Part shown: positions 24,150 to 32,759 of the stretch, in pieces
Layout: each line of letters starts with the position of its first letter
Numbering within the stretch: position 1 is the first letter of the stretch
Assembly (NCBI GenBank): GCA_020638655.1
Contig: JACKIC010000002.1
Coordinates: 558,001-622,000 of the forward strand
Direction: 5' to 3'
DNA: 64,000 bases
From: Planctomycetota bacterium
GTDB taxonomy: Bacteria; Planctomycetota; UBA1135; UBA2386
Notes under the pieces: model-generated
What the model saw: the letters and a program-made list of their open reading frames with translations, nothing else
What the model was told of the DNA's origin: nothing
Databases searched by the model: none
Position numbers and translations under genes: made by a program

Positions 24150-26627
24150 TCAGCGCTCCTTGTCGAGCTGGAGCACGACCGTCTTGCTGTTGCCGTTGCC
24201 GGCACCTGGGTGCACGGCCACGGTGATCCCGACCAGCTCGCCGGCCTTGTCGAGCACGGCGCCGGGGCGCTCGACCCGGACGAAGCGACGCTCGGTGCCG
24301 TCGGCGAAGCGCAGCGTGCGGTGGACCGCCGTCGGGTGCGCGGTGTCCTGCCACACGAGGCCGTCGACCGACCGGAACAGGCCGATCGCCCCGTCGGCGT
24401 CGACATAGCTCCGGCGCTGGTTGCGGAAGGTCTGCGTCACCAGCGCGTAGTAACAGCGGCGCCCCGGATCGAACCAGACATCGGGGTCCTCGCTCGCGAA
24501 CCCGGTGTCGAACACGTCGGGATGCCACGTGAACGGGCCCGTGGGCGCGCTCGCCAGCGCCATGCCGTAGCGATGCTGGGGTGAGCCCGGCGCGTCGCCC
24601 TTGACCATCATCAGGAACGAGCCGTCGTAGCGCTGCACGACGGTCGGGTTGACGGCGACGTTGGTGATCGGGCCGCCGGGGCCGAGCAGCGGCGCGTCGA
24701 GTCGTCGCCACGGCCCGTCGAGCGAGTCGGCGACGGCGACACCGGTGCGCTGGCTGTTGCGCACGCGCATCCAGTTCGGCCCGCCGCTGCTGCGGTCGGT
24801 GTCGAGCCCCGCCTCGTTCTGGTCGCTGATGTAGTAGAGGTAGAAGTGGCCATCGAAGCGGCGCACGCGCGGGTTGTGCACACTGAGCTGATCCCAGTGG
24901 CCGGCGCCGCGGCCGGCGAGCGCGGTGTCGACGTGTCGCCACGGACCGTCGAGGCGGTCGGCGACGGCGTGCGCGATCTCGCTGCGCCAAAGCCAGTCCT
25001 TGAACGAGTCGGGCTGGTGGCCGGGGTCGGCGGCGCTGGGCCAGCGCGAATAGAACATGTGCCAGGTGCCGTCCTCGGCCTGCAGCAGCGACGCGCCCCA
25101 GTGGTGCCACGCGGGGTCCTCGAACACGGCGCCGGCCGCCAGCGGCGCGAGCCGCGCGGCGAGGTCCGGGTCGCGGTGTGGGAAGTAGGTGTCGACGATC
25201 CACGGCGGCTGCCAGCGGTCGGGCGGGAAGCGCTTGCCGGTGAGGTCGATGGTCGCGGGCCGCACCTTCGCGGCCGTCCACGGCAGGTCGTCGCCGAGCG
25301 CGCGCTGGGCCGCCTGCAGCCGGTCGCGCAGGTCGTCTTCGACGGCCTTCGCCGCGGGCGTGCCGGCCAGGTCGTGCAGCTCGTCGGGGTCGTTCTTCAC
25401 GTCGAACAGCAACTCGCGGTCGATCTGCGGCAGGCGGATCAGCTTGTGGTCGCCGCGGCGCAGCGCGCGCTGCGTGCCGGCGTAGGCGAACGACAGCTGC
25501 TCGCGGCCGGGGCCGGAACCCTGCACCAGCGGCTGCAGCGGCACGCCGTCGAGGTTCGCCGGCGGCGCCGCCCCGGCGGCGGCGAGGATCGTCGGCATCA
25601 GGTCGAACAGGTAACACAGCCCCTCGCGGCGCTGGCCCGCGGGCACGCCGGGGCCGGCGAGGATCACCGGCGAGCGCATCGAGTGTTCGTAGAGGCTCTG
25701 CTTGCCGAGCAGCCCGTGGCTGCCGAGCGCGAGGCCGTGGTCGGCGGCGAACACGACCAGCGTATCGTCGGTCAGGCCGAGCTCGTCGAGCGTCCGCAGG
25801 ATGCGCGCGATCTGCGCGTCGAGGTGCGCGACCAGCGCGCGGTAGTCGGTCAGCTGCCGCTGCAGCAGCGCCGGGTCCCGCGGCCAGCCGAGCAGGTTCT
25901 CGTCGCGCACGGTCATCGTCGCGGCGCCGAGGTCGAGGCCGTGCTGGCCGCGGAAGTTCTTCGGCAGCGCCGGCGGCGGCAGATCGCGCAGCTTGTCGAG
26001 CCACTGCGGCGGCGGATCGCGCGGGTCGTGCGGCGCGGTGAACGCGACGTAGGCGAAGAACGGGCGATCCGCGGGCCGCTGGCGCAGGAACTCGATCGCG
26101 GCGTCGGCGAACAGCTCGCTCGAGTGCCGGTCGCCGGTGCGCACGTCGGTCACCGCGCCGGCTTGCAGATCGCACAGCGGCACGTGGAAGTGGTCGCACA
26201 TGCCGCCGCGGAACACCGCGCGCGCGTCGGGGAAGGCGCGGCGCAGCGACTTCTCGCCGTTGTGCCACTTGCCGGTCATGAAGGTCTGGTAGCCGTGGGC
26301 GCGCAGCAGCTCGGGCAGCGTGGTGCAGCCGGCGAGGTCGTCGGGTACGGCGTGCAGCTGGCGACCGCTCATCAGCATCGCGCGCGATGCGACGCAGACG
26401 GCGCCGTGCCGCGAGCCCATGCAGTAGGCCGAGGTCAGCGCCGTGCCGCGTGCGGCCAGCGCGTCGAGCGTCTTCGTCGGCACGTCCACACCGCCGAAGG
26501 CACCGACGACGTCGGCGCGCAGGTCGTCGGCGAACAGCAGCAGCACGTTCGGCGCGTGCGTCTGGGCGCGAAGCGTTCCCAGCCAGCAGCAGACGAGCAG
26601 CAGCGCGCGCAGCGCGTGGCCGATCAT
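24150..26627 (-). CDS. Sulfatase fused to a glycosidase-like beta-propeller
   Basis: The 825-residue exported protein starts with a signal peptide ending near L-R-A-Q22. Residues 25 to about 480 are a type I sulfatase: N-V-L-L-L-F-A-D-D-L metal site, and C78-V-A-S-R82, the Cys to be turned into formylglycine (consensus C-x-P/A-x-R), then V-V-F-A-A-D-H-G for the second metal half-site. The last 340 residues resemble the five-bladed propeller of GH43/GH32-type glycosidases (repeated D-G-x-W and S-x-D-G-P-W-R motifs). Both activities on one chain would desulfate and cleave a sulfated glycan. Catalytic acids of the propeller could not be assigned. It overlaps the upstream sulfatase gene by 4 bases (ATGA). 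Confidence 0.85.
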   Translation of the reverse strand: MIGHALRALLLVCCWLGTLRAQTHAPNVLLLFADDLRADVVGAFGGVDVPTKTLDALAARGTALTSAYCMGSRHGAVCVASRAMLMSGRQLHAVPDDLAGCTTLPELLRAHGYQTFMTGKWHNGEKSLRRAFPDARAVFRGGMCDHFHVPLCDLQAGAVTDVRTGDRHSSELFADAAIEFLRQRPADRPFFAYVAFTAPHDPRDPPPQWLDKLRDLPPPALPKNFRGQHGLDLGAATMTVRDENLLGWPRDPALLQRQLTDYRALVAHLDAQIARILRTLDELGLTDDTLVVFAADHGLALGSHGLLGKQSLYEHSMRSPVILAGPGVPAGQRREGLCYLFDLMPTILAAAGAAPPANLDGVPLQPLVQGSGPGREQLSFAYAGTQRALRRGDHKLIRLPQIDRELLFDVKNDPDELHDLAGTPAAKAVEDDLRDRLQAAQRALGDDLPWTAAKVRPATIDLTGKRFPPDRWQPPWIVDTYFPHRDPDLAARLAPLAAGAVFEDPAWHHWGASLLQAEDGTWHMFYSRWPSAADPGHQPDSFKDWLWRSEIAHAVADRLDGPWRHVDTALAGRGAGHWDQLSVHNPRVRRFDGHFYLYYISDQNEAGLDTDRSSGGPNWMRVRNSQRTGVAVADSLDGPWRRLDAPLLGPGGPITNVAVNPTVVQRYDGSFLMMVKGDAPGSPQHRYGMALASAPTGPFTWHPDVFDTGFASEDPDVWFDPGRRCYYALVTQTFRNQRRSYVDADGAIGLFRSVDGLVWQDTAHPTAVHRTLRFADGTERRFVRVERPGAVLDKAGELVGITVAVHPGAGNGNSKTVVLQLDKER

Positions 26628-28159
26628 CGCTCGAGCCTCGGCGCGCTGTGGCCCTGCTGCCGCAGCTTGGTGAGCAGCGCGGCGAGCTCGGTGCAGACCT
26701 CGGGGTGCTCGGCGGCGAGGTTGTGTCGCTGGCCCGGGTCGGCGCGCAGGTCGTAGAGCGCGACCGGCTGGTCGCTCGGCCCGTAACCCTCCTGGGCGCG
26801 GAACCACGCCGGTGGCTCGCGGTGGCCACCGTCGGGCGCGTCGAGGTAGAGCCAGTCGCCCTGGCGCAGGCCGTACTTGGTCTTGTAGGTGTTGTGCACG
26901 AGGAACTCGCGCACGTGATCGCTCTCACCGCGCCACAGCGGCAGCTGGTCGAACGAGTCCTCGGCGGCGCCGTCGGGCACCGCGGCGCCGACCACCGCCG
27001 CGATCGTCGCGAACAGGTCGACCTGGCCGAGCAGCGCGTCGCTGACCGCGCCGGGCGCGACGTTGCCGGGCCAGCGCACCAGGAACGGCACGCGGTGGCC
27101 GCCTTCCCAGACGTCGCGCTTGAGGCCGCGCAACTCGCCCATGCTGCGGTGATCGAAGCGCCGCACGCGTTCCCACGCGTAGGCCTCGGGGCCGTTGTCG
27201 GAGCTGAACACGACGAGGGTGTCGGCGGCGAGGCCGTTCGCCTCGAGCGCCGCGAGCACGGCGCCGACGGTGGCGTCGGTCTGGTGCACGTAGTCGCCGT
27301 ACGGTCCCGCTGCGGTGCTGCCCACGAACTCCGCGCTCGGCACGATCGGCGCGTGCGGCGAGGTGAACGGCATGTAGAGGAAGAACGGCTGCTCGGCGCC
27401 GCGTTGCTGCTGCAGCCAGCGCACCGCGTGCGCGGTCAGCGTCGGCATCACCTCGTCGAGGCGCCAGCCCGCGGCCATCGGCCCCGGGCGTCCCTCGGCG
27501 CTGCCTTCGGCCGGCTTGGGGTCCGGCGCGAACGGCACCGTCGGCGGCCGCAGCACCCGGTCGTTCTCGATCCAGGTGTACGGCGGGAAGTTGGGCACGT
27601 CGTCGCCGAAGTAGTGGTCGAAGCCGTGGGCGCACGGGCCGTCGGGGATCGGCGCGCTCCAGTCGAACGCGTCGGGGGCGTAGCCGAGGTTGACATTGCC
27701 GCGCTCCTGGGGCGTCGCACCCTGCCGCTTGATGGCGTTCCAGTCCCAGCCCAGATGCCACTTGCCGATGCATGCGGTGCGGTAGCCGCGCTGGCGCAGC
27801 AGGTCGGCGATCGTCGCGCGGCCCGGGGCGAACACGGACGGGCCGAACGAGTTGACGATGTCGTGGAAGTCGCGCCAGTGGTGCCGGCCGGTCAGCAGCG
27901 AATAGCGGCTCGGGGTGCAGATACCCGACGAGCTGTGCGCGTCGAGGCAGCGCAGGCCTTCGCTCGCGAGGCGATCGAGGTTGGGCGTGGGGATCTTGCT
28001 CTGCGGGTTGTAGCAGCTCAGGTCGCCGTAGCCGAGGTCGTCGGCGTAGAGCACGACGATGTTGGGCAGGCGCTGCGGCGCGGGCGTCGGACCCGCGTTG
28101 CAGCAGGCGAGCAGCAGGAAGAACAGGCGGGTGAGCGGGCGCAACGGGCGACGCGGCAT
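26624..28159 (-). CDS. Sulfatase, probable lipoprotein
   Basis: The 511-residue enzyme is an arylsulfatase-type protein of family S1. It has V-V-L-Y-A-D-D-L-G-Y-G-D-L for calcium binding, C81-T-P-S-R85 as the formylglycine site with L-L-T-G-R after it, and V-F-S-S-D-N-G-P for the second metal half-site. The N-terminus has a lipobox (L-L-A-C19), so it would be anchored to a membrane. I chose ATG 28159 over GTG 28168 because a TAAGGT hexamer overlaps the latter and ends 7 bases before the former. It is followed by the fused sulfatase, suggesting joint action on one sulfated polysaccharide. No formylglycine-generating enzyme gene is in the window. Confidence 0.93.
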   Translation of the reverse strand: MPRRPLRPLTRLFFLLLACCNAGPTPAPQRLPNIVVLYADDLGYGDLSCYNPQSKIPTPNLDRLASEGLRCLDAHSSSGICTPSRYSLLTGRHHWRDFHDIVNSFGPSVFAPGRATIADLLRQRGYRTACIGKWHLGWDWNAIKRQGATPQERGNVNLGYAPDAFDWSAPIPDGPCAHGFDHYFGDDVPNFPPYTWIENDRVLRPPTVPFAPDPKPAEGSAEGRPGPMAAGWRLDEVMPTLTAHAVRWLQQQRGAEQPFFLYMPFTSPHAPIVPSAEFVGSTAAGPYGDYVHQTDATVGAVLAALEANGLAADTLVVFSSDNGPEAYAWERVRRFDHRSMGELRGLKRDVWEGGHRVPFLVRWPGNVAPGAVSDALLGQVDLFATIAAVVGAAVPDGAAEDSFDQLPLWRGESDHVREFLVHNTYKTKYGLRQGDWLYLDAPDGGHREPPAWFRAQEGYGPSDQPVALYDLRADPGQRHNLAAEHPEVCTELAALLTKLRQQGHSAPRLER

Positions 28160-28166
28160 GGTCCGC

Positions 28167-28172
28167 ACCTTA
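28167..28172 (-). promoter_or_regulatory. -10-like element TAAGGT for the sulfatase pair
   Basis: TAAGGT on the minus strand ends 7 bases before ATG 28159. It lies between the sulfatase and the dehydrogenase-family gene upstream on the same strand. No -35 was seen. Confidence 0.35.
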
Positions 28173-28198
28173 CCGCGGCCGGCGCGGTGCCCGCGCGC

Positions 28199-29275
28199 TC
28201 AATCGGGTTCGCGCAGCGCGACACCGACGCGCCACGGGCCCGTGGCCAGCGCGTGTGCGAAGGCGGCGTCGAGGTCGGCCAGCGGAAAGCGCACCTGCAC
28301 GAGTTCGGCGAACGGGTAGGTGCGGTGGTGGGCCTCGGTGAACTGCACCGCGCGCACCAGGTCGCCCGTGTCGTAGTTGTGCAGGCCGCGGATCGTCAGC
28401 AGGCGCCGCACGACCTGCTCGGCGTCGACGGGCACCGGCGGCTGCGGCAGCACTGCGCCGACCCAGACCGCGGTACCCCCGACCTCGAGGGCGCGCAGGC
28501 CCGCACGCATCGCCGCCGGGGCGCCGCTGCAGTCGATCGCGACCTCGTAACGCTGCTCGGGGTCGACCGCGGTGCGCGCGCACGCCGCGCCGAAGGGCAG
28601 CGCGCGTTCGCAGCGCGACGGCGACGGGTCGACGACCGCGATGTGCGCGGCGCCGGCCGCGTGGGCCTGCGCCGCGACCGCCAGGCCGAGCGCGCCGGCG
28701 CCCAGCACCAGGACCCGGCCCTGCGACAGGTCGCCGGCGAGGCGCAGGGCGCCCGCCGCCGTCGCGATCGCGCAGTTGATCATCGCCGCCGCCTCGTCGG
28801 GCACGTGGTCCGCGACGCGCGCGACGTGGGAGTGGCGGCGCAGCACCGTGAATTCGCCGAAGCCGCCGTGGAAGCCGCTGTCGGCGGTGAGTCGTTCGTG
28901 GCCGTATTTGAACAGGTTCTCGGCCTTCTGCGGCATGCCGCGGCGGCTGCGCGGATCGTCAGGATCGTTCGCGAACACCGCCCAGGTGATGCGGTCGCCG
29001 ACGCGCAGCGGCGCGCCGCGCACGTCGCGCTCGGGCGCGTGCGGACCCCGCGCCGCGAGCGTGCCGACGACCTCGTGACCGAGGATCGTCGGGCAGCGTT
29101 CGTGGCGCCGGCCGCTGTAGGTGTGCAGGTCGCTGCCGCACAGGGTCGCGAAGTCGTTGCGCACGAGCAGTTCGCCGCGCTGTAGCGCGGGCAGGGGCGC
29201 GGTGCGCAGCTCGTGCGGGACGCCGGCGCCCGAGAACACCGCGACGCGGCCGGAGATCGGCGGGAGAGCATCCAT
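28199..29275 (-). CDS. Zinc-type medium-chain dehydrogenase, phosphonate-associated subgroup-like
   Basis: The 358-residue protein is an MDR alcohol dehydrogenase. The catalytic zinc site is seen in L-C-G-S-D-L-H and G-H-E-V-V-G, and the NAD(P) site in L-V-L-G-A-G-A-L-G-L. The segment G-M-P-Q-K-A-E-N-L-F-K-Y-G-H-E is close to that of the dehydrogenases associated with phosphonate catabolism (HpnZ type). The structural-zinc cysteines normally found just before it are absent: the region reads F-A-N-D-P-D-D-P-R-S-R-R. Substrate is unknown. It lies 39 bases upstream of the sulfatase gene on the same strand. Confidence 0.85.
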   Translation of the reverse strand: MDALPPISGRVAVFSGAGVPHELRTAPLPALQRGELLVRNDFATLCGSDLHTYSGRRHERCPTILGHEVVGTLAARGPHAPERDVRGAPLRVGDRITWAVFANDPDDPRSRRGMPQKAENLFKYGHERLTADSGFHGGFGEFTVLRRHSHVARVADHVPDEAAAMINCAIATAAGALRLAGDLSQGRVLVLGAGALGLAVAAQAHAAGAAHIAVVDPSPSRCERALPFGAACARTAVDPEQRYEVAIDCSGAPAAMRAGLRALEVGGTAVWVGAVLPQPPVPVDAEQVVRRLLTIRGLHNYDTGDLVRAVQFTEAHHRTYPFAELVQVRFPLADLDAAFAHALATGPWRVGVALREPD

Positions 29276-29339
29276 GGTCCGCGCGATCGTGGCGCCGGGG
29301 ATGAAGATTGCTGCGCGACGCCGGCCAAGGCCCTGCCGT

Positions 29340-30254
29340 TCAGCCGCCGGCGTCGCCTGCGTCGCGTCCGAGCGGGTGGGCGAGGTCGTAGACGTCGCGC
29401 AGGCGGCCGATCGACACGTGGGTGTAGATCTCGGTGGTCACCAGGCGCGCGTGGCCGAGCAGTTCCTGCACGGTGCGCAGGTCGGCGCCGCGGTCGAGCA
29501 GGTGCGTGGCGAACGAATGGCGCAGGCCGTGCGGGGTCAGCGGCGCGTCGAGCCCGGCGCGCTTCGCGGCGCTGGCGACGGTCTCGAACACCCAGCGGGC
29601 GCTGAGGCGGCGGCCGAAGCGGTTCAGCCACAGCGCGCCCGAGTCGGTGCGCCGCGCCTGCTGCAGCAGCAGCTTGCGCTGCGGCAGCCACGCGGCGATC
29701 GCGCGCTGCGCCGGCGCGCCGAGCAGCGCGACGCGTTCCTTGCTGCCCTTGCCGAACACGCGCACCACCCCTTCGTCGAGGTCGAGGTCGGCGAGCTTCA
29801 TCGTCGCGCACTCCGAGACGCGGCAGCCGGTCGAGTAGAGCGTCTCGAGGATCGCGCGGTCGCGGTCGCCCTGCGGCGACTCGTCGAACTGCTGGCCGAG
29901 CAGCAGGTCGACCTCCTTGGGCTGCAGGAACCGCGGCATCTTGCGCGCGGCCTTGGGACCCTTGAGCAGACGCGCGGGATCGGAGGTGGTGTGCCCTTCG
30001 CGCTGCAGCCACGCGAACAGGCCGCGCAGGCTGGCGAGTTTGCGCTGCACGGAGGTCGGCACCAGGCCCTGTTCCTCGAGCTCGACGAGGTAGCGGCGCA
30101 GGTCGAAGCGCGTCGTCGCGGTCAGCTGCTTGCCGTGCCCGGCGAGCCAGGTCCCGAAGTCGCGCAGGTCGCCGCCGTAGGCGCGCAGCGTCGCCGCGCT
30201 CTTCTGCCGCTGGTCCGAGAGGACCGTCAGGTAGTCTTCGACCGTCGCCGCCAC
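29340..30254 (-). CDS. Tyrosine recombinase, XerC/XerD family
   Basis: The 304-residue protein has the length and architecture of Xer recombinases, which resolve chromosome dimers at dif. An N-terminal core-binding domain occupies about residues 1-90. Catalytic residues are all present: Arg in G-C-R-V-S-E, Lys in G-K-G-S-K-E-R, H-x-x-R in H-G-L-R-H-S-F-A, His in L-L-G-H, and the nucleophile Tyr in E-I-Y-T-H-V. It cannot be assigned to XerC or XerD by eye. No mobile element lies around it, and it sits among housekeeping genes, so a host role is favoured. A GTG at 30254 is preceded by TACGCT 10 bases upstream. Confidence 0.93.
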   Translation of the reverse strand: MAATVEDYLTVLSDQRQKSAATLRAYGGDLRDFGTWLAGHGKQLTATTRFDLRRYLVELEEQGLVPTSVQRKLASLRGLFAWLQREGHTTSDPARLLKGPKAARKMPRFLQPKEVDLLLGQQFDESPQGDRDRAILETLYSTGCRVSECATMKLADLDLDEGVVRVFGKGSKERVALLGAPAQRAIAAWLPQRKLLLQQARRTDSGALWLNRFGRRLSARWVFETVASAAKRAGLDAPLTPHGLRHSFATHLLDRGADLRTVQELLGHARLVTTEIYTHVSIGRLRDVYDLAHPLGRDAGDAGG

Positions 30255-30264
30255 GTTGCCGCCG

Positions 30265-30270
30265 AGCGTA
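30265..30270 (-). promoter_or_regulatory. -10-like element TACGCT for the Xer recombinase
   Basis: TACGCT on the minus strand lies 10 bases before the GTG at 30254, in the 51-bp space shared with the divergent exporter gene. Confidence 0.3.
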
Positions 30271-30305
30271 GTCGCTGGCACACTTCCGCGCCGCTGCGAA
30301 CTGCC

Positions 30306-31229
30306 ATGCCCTACCTCGGTGAAGTGAGCGCGCTGCTCACGGCCATGTGCTGGACCGTCAGCAGCGCCACGTTCGCGGTGTCCAGCAGGCGCGCGGGCGC
30401 CTCGGCGACCAACCACTTCCGGCTGTGGCTGGCGCTGCCGGTGTTGTGGCTGCTCGTGTGGGTGACGACCGGGCGGCCCTGGCCTGGCGAGCTCGGCGCG
30501 GCGCGCACCGGGTTGCTCGTCGCGTCGGGCGTGATCGGCCTGGTGCTCGGCGACCTCGGCTACTTCGTCGCGCTGGCGCGGATCGGGCCGCGGGTCGCGT
30601 CGGTGCTGATGACGACGTGGCCGGCGTTCGCGCTGCTGTTCGGACTGTTCCTCGGCGAGTGGCCCGACGCGGGCATGCTGCTCGGCGTGTCGCTGACGGT
30701 GTGCGGCGTGCTGTTGGTGTTGCTGCGCAGCCGCGAAACCTCGAACTGGAACCCCGACCTCACGCGCCGGCAGTGGGCGTGGGGCGTCGCCGGCGCGCTG
30801 CTCGGCGCGGTGGGGCAGGCGCTCGGCGCGATCCTGGCGCGGCGCGCGATGGCCGCCGGGCCGGACCTGCCGCTCGGCGGCGCGCCGCTCGACGCGACCC
30901 TGGTGCGCATGGCGGCGGGGGTGTTCGGGGCGCAGATCGTCGCGCTGGTGCAACGGCGGCCGTTCGACGGCCTCGCCGTGCTGCGCGACCGGCGGGCGCT
31001 CGCGGGCGCCCTGTGCGGAACCGCGTTCGGGCCGGTGCTGGGCATCTGGTTGTCGATGGTCGCGATGCACCACGCGCGCGAGGTCGGCGTCGCGTCGGCG
31101 CTGATCGCGACCACGCCGCTGTTCATGATGCCGGTCGCGTGGAGGTTCTACCGGGCGCGCATCGGCGCGCTGGGGCTGATCGGCACGCTGCTGGCCGTCG
31201 GCGGCGTGGCCGTGCTGTTCCTTCGCTGA
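30306..31229 (+). CDS. DMT/EamA family transporter
   Basis: The 307-residue protein has ten predicted membrane helices arranged as two EamA repeats (about 5-140 and 160-305), the layout of drug/metabolite exporters. The first repeat ends in G-V-L-L-V-L-L-R-S-R and the second in G-G-V-A-V-L-F-L-R. The G-E-W and P-L-F-M-M-P-V-A-W segments at the repeat ends are typical. Substrate cannot be inferred. It is divergent from the Xer gene and converges on the alkyltransferase-like gene with 4 bases between. Confidence 0.85.
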   Translation: MPYLGEVSALLTAMCWTVSSATFAVSSRRAGASATNHFRLWLALPVLWLLVWVTTGRPWPGELGAARTGLLVASGVIGLVLGDLGYFVALARIGPRVASVLMTTWPAFALLFGLFLGEWPDAGMLLGVSLTVCGVLLVLLRSRETSNWNPDLTRRQWAWGVAGALLGAVGQALGAILARRAMAAGPDLPLGGAPLDATLVRMAAGVFGAQIVALVQRRPFDGLAVLRDRRALAGALCGTAFGPVLGIWLSMVAMHHAREVGVASALIATTPLFMMPVAWRFYRARIGALGLIGTLLAVGGVAVLFLR

Positions 31230-31233
31230 CCGT

Positions 31234-31584
31234 TCACGCGCCGAACGTGTGGCGGCGGCTGGCGAAGTCGGCGACGCGGCCCGCGCTGCAGTGCACGCCA
31301 TCGGCCGCCAGCGCGCGGCGATGGCGCGCCGCGGCGGCGCCGTCGCGGGGCAGCTGGCCGCCGGCAGCGACGACGCGCCACCACGGCACGTCGCTGTCAT
31401 CGGGCAACGCCGCGAGCGCCCAGCCGACCTGGCGCGCGACGTTCTTGCTGCCGAGCGCTGCGGCGACGTCGCCGTAGGTGGTCACGCTCCCGGCCGGGAC
31501 CTGCCGCACCAGCGTGTGCACCTGGTTGTGGAAGCCGGGCCCGACGATGCGCTGCGGGCCGTGGCGTTCGGGTGAGTAGGGCAT
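31234..31584 (-). CDS. Alkyltransferase-like protein (MGMT family, no active-site Cys)
   Basis: The 116-residue protein has the C-terminal domain of O6-alkylguanine-DNA alkyltransferases: V-P-A-G-S-V-T-T-Y-G-D-V-A, the recognition-helix region S-K-N-V-A-R-Q-V-G-W-A-L, and the active-site strand. There the usual P-C-H-R-V is P-W-W-R-V, so the acceptor Cys is replaced by Trp. Proteins of this type (ATL) bind alkylated guanine without repairing it and recruit nucleotide excision repair. ATG 31584 is the first reasonable start. Confidence 0.87.
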   Translation of the reverse strand: MPYSPERHGPQRIVGPGFHNQVHTLVRQVPAGSVTTYGDVAAALGSKNVARQVGWALAALPDDSDVPWWRVVAAGGQLPRDGAAAARHRRALAADGVHCSAGRVADFASRRHTFGA

Positions 31585-31627
31585 CGGCGGGGCGGCGCGT
31601 GTGTGGTTCGTACCCGGTACCGTACAC

Positions 31628-32725
31628 TCACAGCGCGGCGAGCAGCTGCTGCAGGCGCGCGAGCGGGTGGTCGCCCATGTGGCCGATGCGGAAGGCCTTG
31701 CCCTTGAGGTCGCCGTAGCCCTTGTCGAGCTTGAAGCCCGCGGCCGCGGCCTTCTTGGCGAGCGCCTCGACGTCGCCGCCGCGCGCGTCGATGCAGCTGA
31801 CGGTGGGAGAGCGCATGGTGGCGTCGGCGACGAACGGCGCGAAGCCGGCGCGTTCGGCCCAGGCCAGCGTCGTCTCCCGCATCGCCAGGTGGCGCGCCTG
31901 GCGCCCTTCGAGGGTCTCGGCGGCCACGCGCTGCAGCTGTCGCTGCAGGGCGTAGACGAGCGGCACACACGGCGTGGCGATGGTCTTGCCGGCGTTGGTG
32001 TCCTTGACCGAACGCGTGAAGTCGAGCAGGTAGCCGCGCTCCTCGACGGTCGCGGCGCGCGCCATGGCGCGCTCGCTGAGCGCGTAGACGCACAGGCCCG
32101 GCGGCAGCGCCAGACACTTCTGCGTGCCCGCGAACGCGAAGTCGAGGCCCCAGTCGTCGAAGCGCAGCTCGGCCCCCGCGAGGCTGGTGACGACGTCGAC
32201 GCAGACCAGCGCCTCGGGCTGGCACTCGCGCACGCCGGCGGCGAGCTGCTGCAGCGGTTCGAGCACGCCGGTCGAGGTCTCGTTGTGGGTGATCATCACC
32301 GCGGCGACGGGGGGACCCTGCTGCAGCCGGGCGCGCAGCGCGGCGGGGTCGTGGCCCTGGCCCAGCGGCACGGTCATCGCCTCGGCGTCGCGTCCGCACA
32401 GCTTGGCGATCTTCTGCCAGCGTTCGCTGAACGCGCCGCAGACGAGGTGCAGCGTGCGGCCGCCGCGCGGCACCAGGTTGCGGATGCCGGCCTCCATCAA
32501 CGCGGTCGCCGCGCAGGTCTCGAACGCGGCGTGCTGCGCGGTCGCGAACAGCATGTGCAGCTGCTGGCAGACGTCCTGCACGACGGTGACGAACTTGGGG
32601 TCGCGGTGGCCCAGCAGCGGCATCGACATGATCTGGCGCAGCTCGGCGTCGACTTCGGTGGGGCCGGGGATGAACAGCACGGGGTGGTCGGACATTGGCT
32701 GGTCGGACATTGGCAGTGCGGACAT
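31628..32725 (-). CDS. Class V aminotransferase, probable phosphoserine aminotransferase role
   Basis: The 365-residue PLP enzyme belongs to the alanine-glyoxylate/serine-pyruvate group: F-I-P-G-P-T-E-V at the start, T-H-N-E-T-S-T-G-V, D-V-V-T-S-L-A-G for the PLP Asp, and the Schiff-base Lys in G-T-Q-K-C-L. It follows a phosphoserine phosphatase-like gene by 34 bases, and SerA lies upstream on the same strand. This suggests it supplies the SerC step (3-phosphohydroxypyruvate to phosphoserine), as class V enzymes do in some other lineages. Plain alanine-glyoxylate or 2-aminoethylphosphonate transamination remains possible. Three in-frame ATGs (32725, 32710, 32695) lie in a tandem repeat; the true start is uncertain. 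Confidence 0.85.
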   Translation of the reverse strand: MSALPMSDQPMSDHPVLFIPGPTEVDAELRQIMSMPLLGHRDPKFVTVVQDVCQQLHMLFATAQHAAFETCAATALMEAGIRNLVPRGGRTLHLVCGAFSERWQKIAKLCGRDAEAMTVPLGQGHDPAALRARLQQGPPVAAVMITHNETSTGVLEPLQQLAAGVRECQPEALVCVDVVTSLAGAELRFDDWGLDFAFAGTQKCLALPPGLCVYALSERAMARAATVEERGYLLDFTRSVKDTNAGKTIATPCVPLVYALQRQLQRVAAETLEGRQARHLAMRETTLAWAERAGFAPFVADATMRSPTVSCIDARGGDVEALAKKAAAAGFKLDKGYGDLKGKAFRIGHMGDHPLARLQQLLAAL

Positions 32726-32744
32726 TGCAGGTCGGAGATGGCGG
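32686..32744. repeat. 15-bp tandem repeat at the aminotransferase start
   Basis: Two near-identical 15-bp units (32686-32700 and 32701-32715, differing at the last base) are followed by a 14-bp unit and a more diverged one. The first three units each place an ATG of the aminotransferase in the same frame, giving N-termini that repeat M-S-D-x-P. Confidence 0.75.
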
Positions 32745-32759
32745 AGGGGTCCTTTCGGC

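Noticed and set aside
29340..30254. Xer-type recombinase as a sign of an integron or genomic island
   Set aside because: Neighbours are ordinary genes, with no attachment repeats or cargo; length and motifs fit a housekeeping Xer protein.
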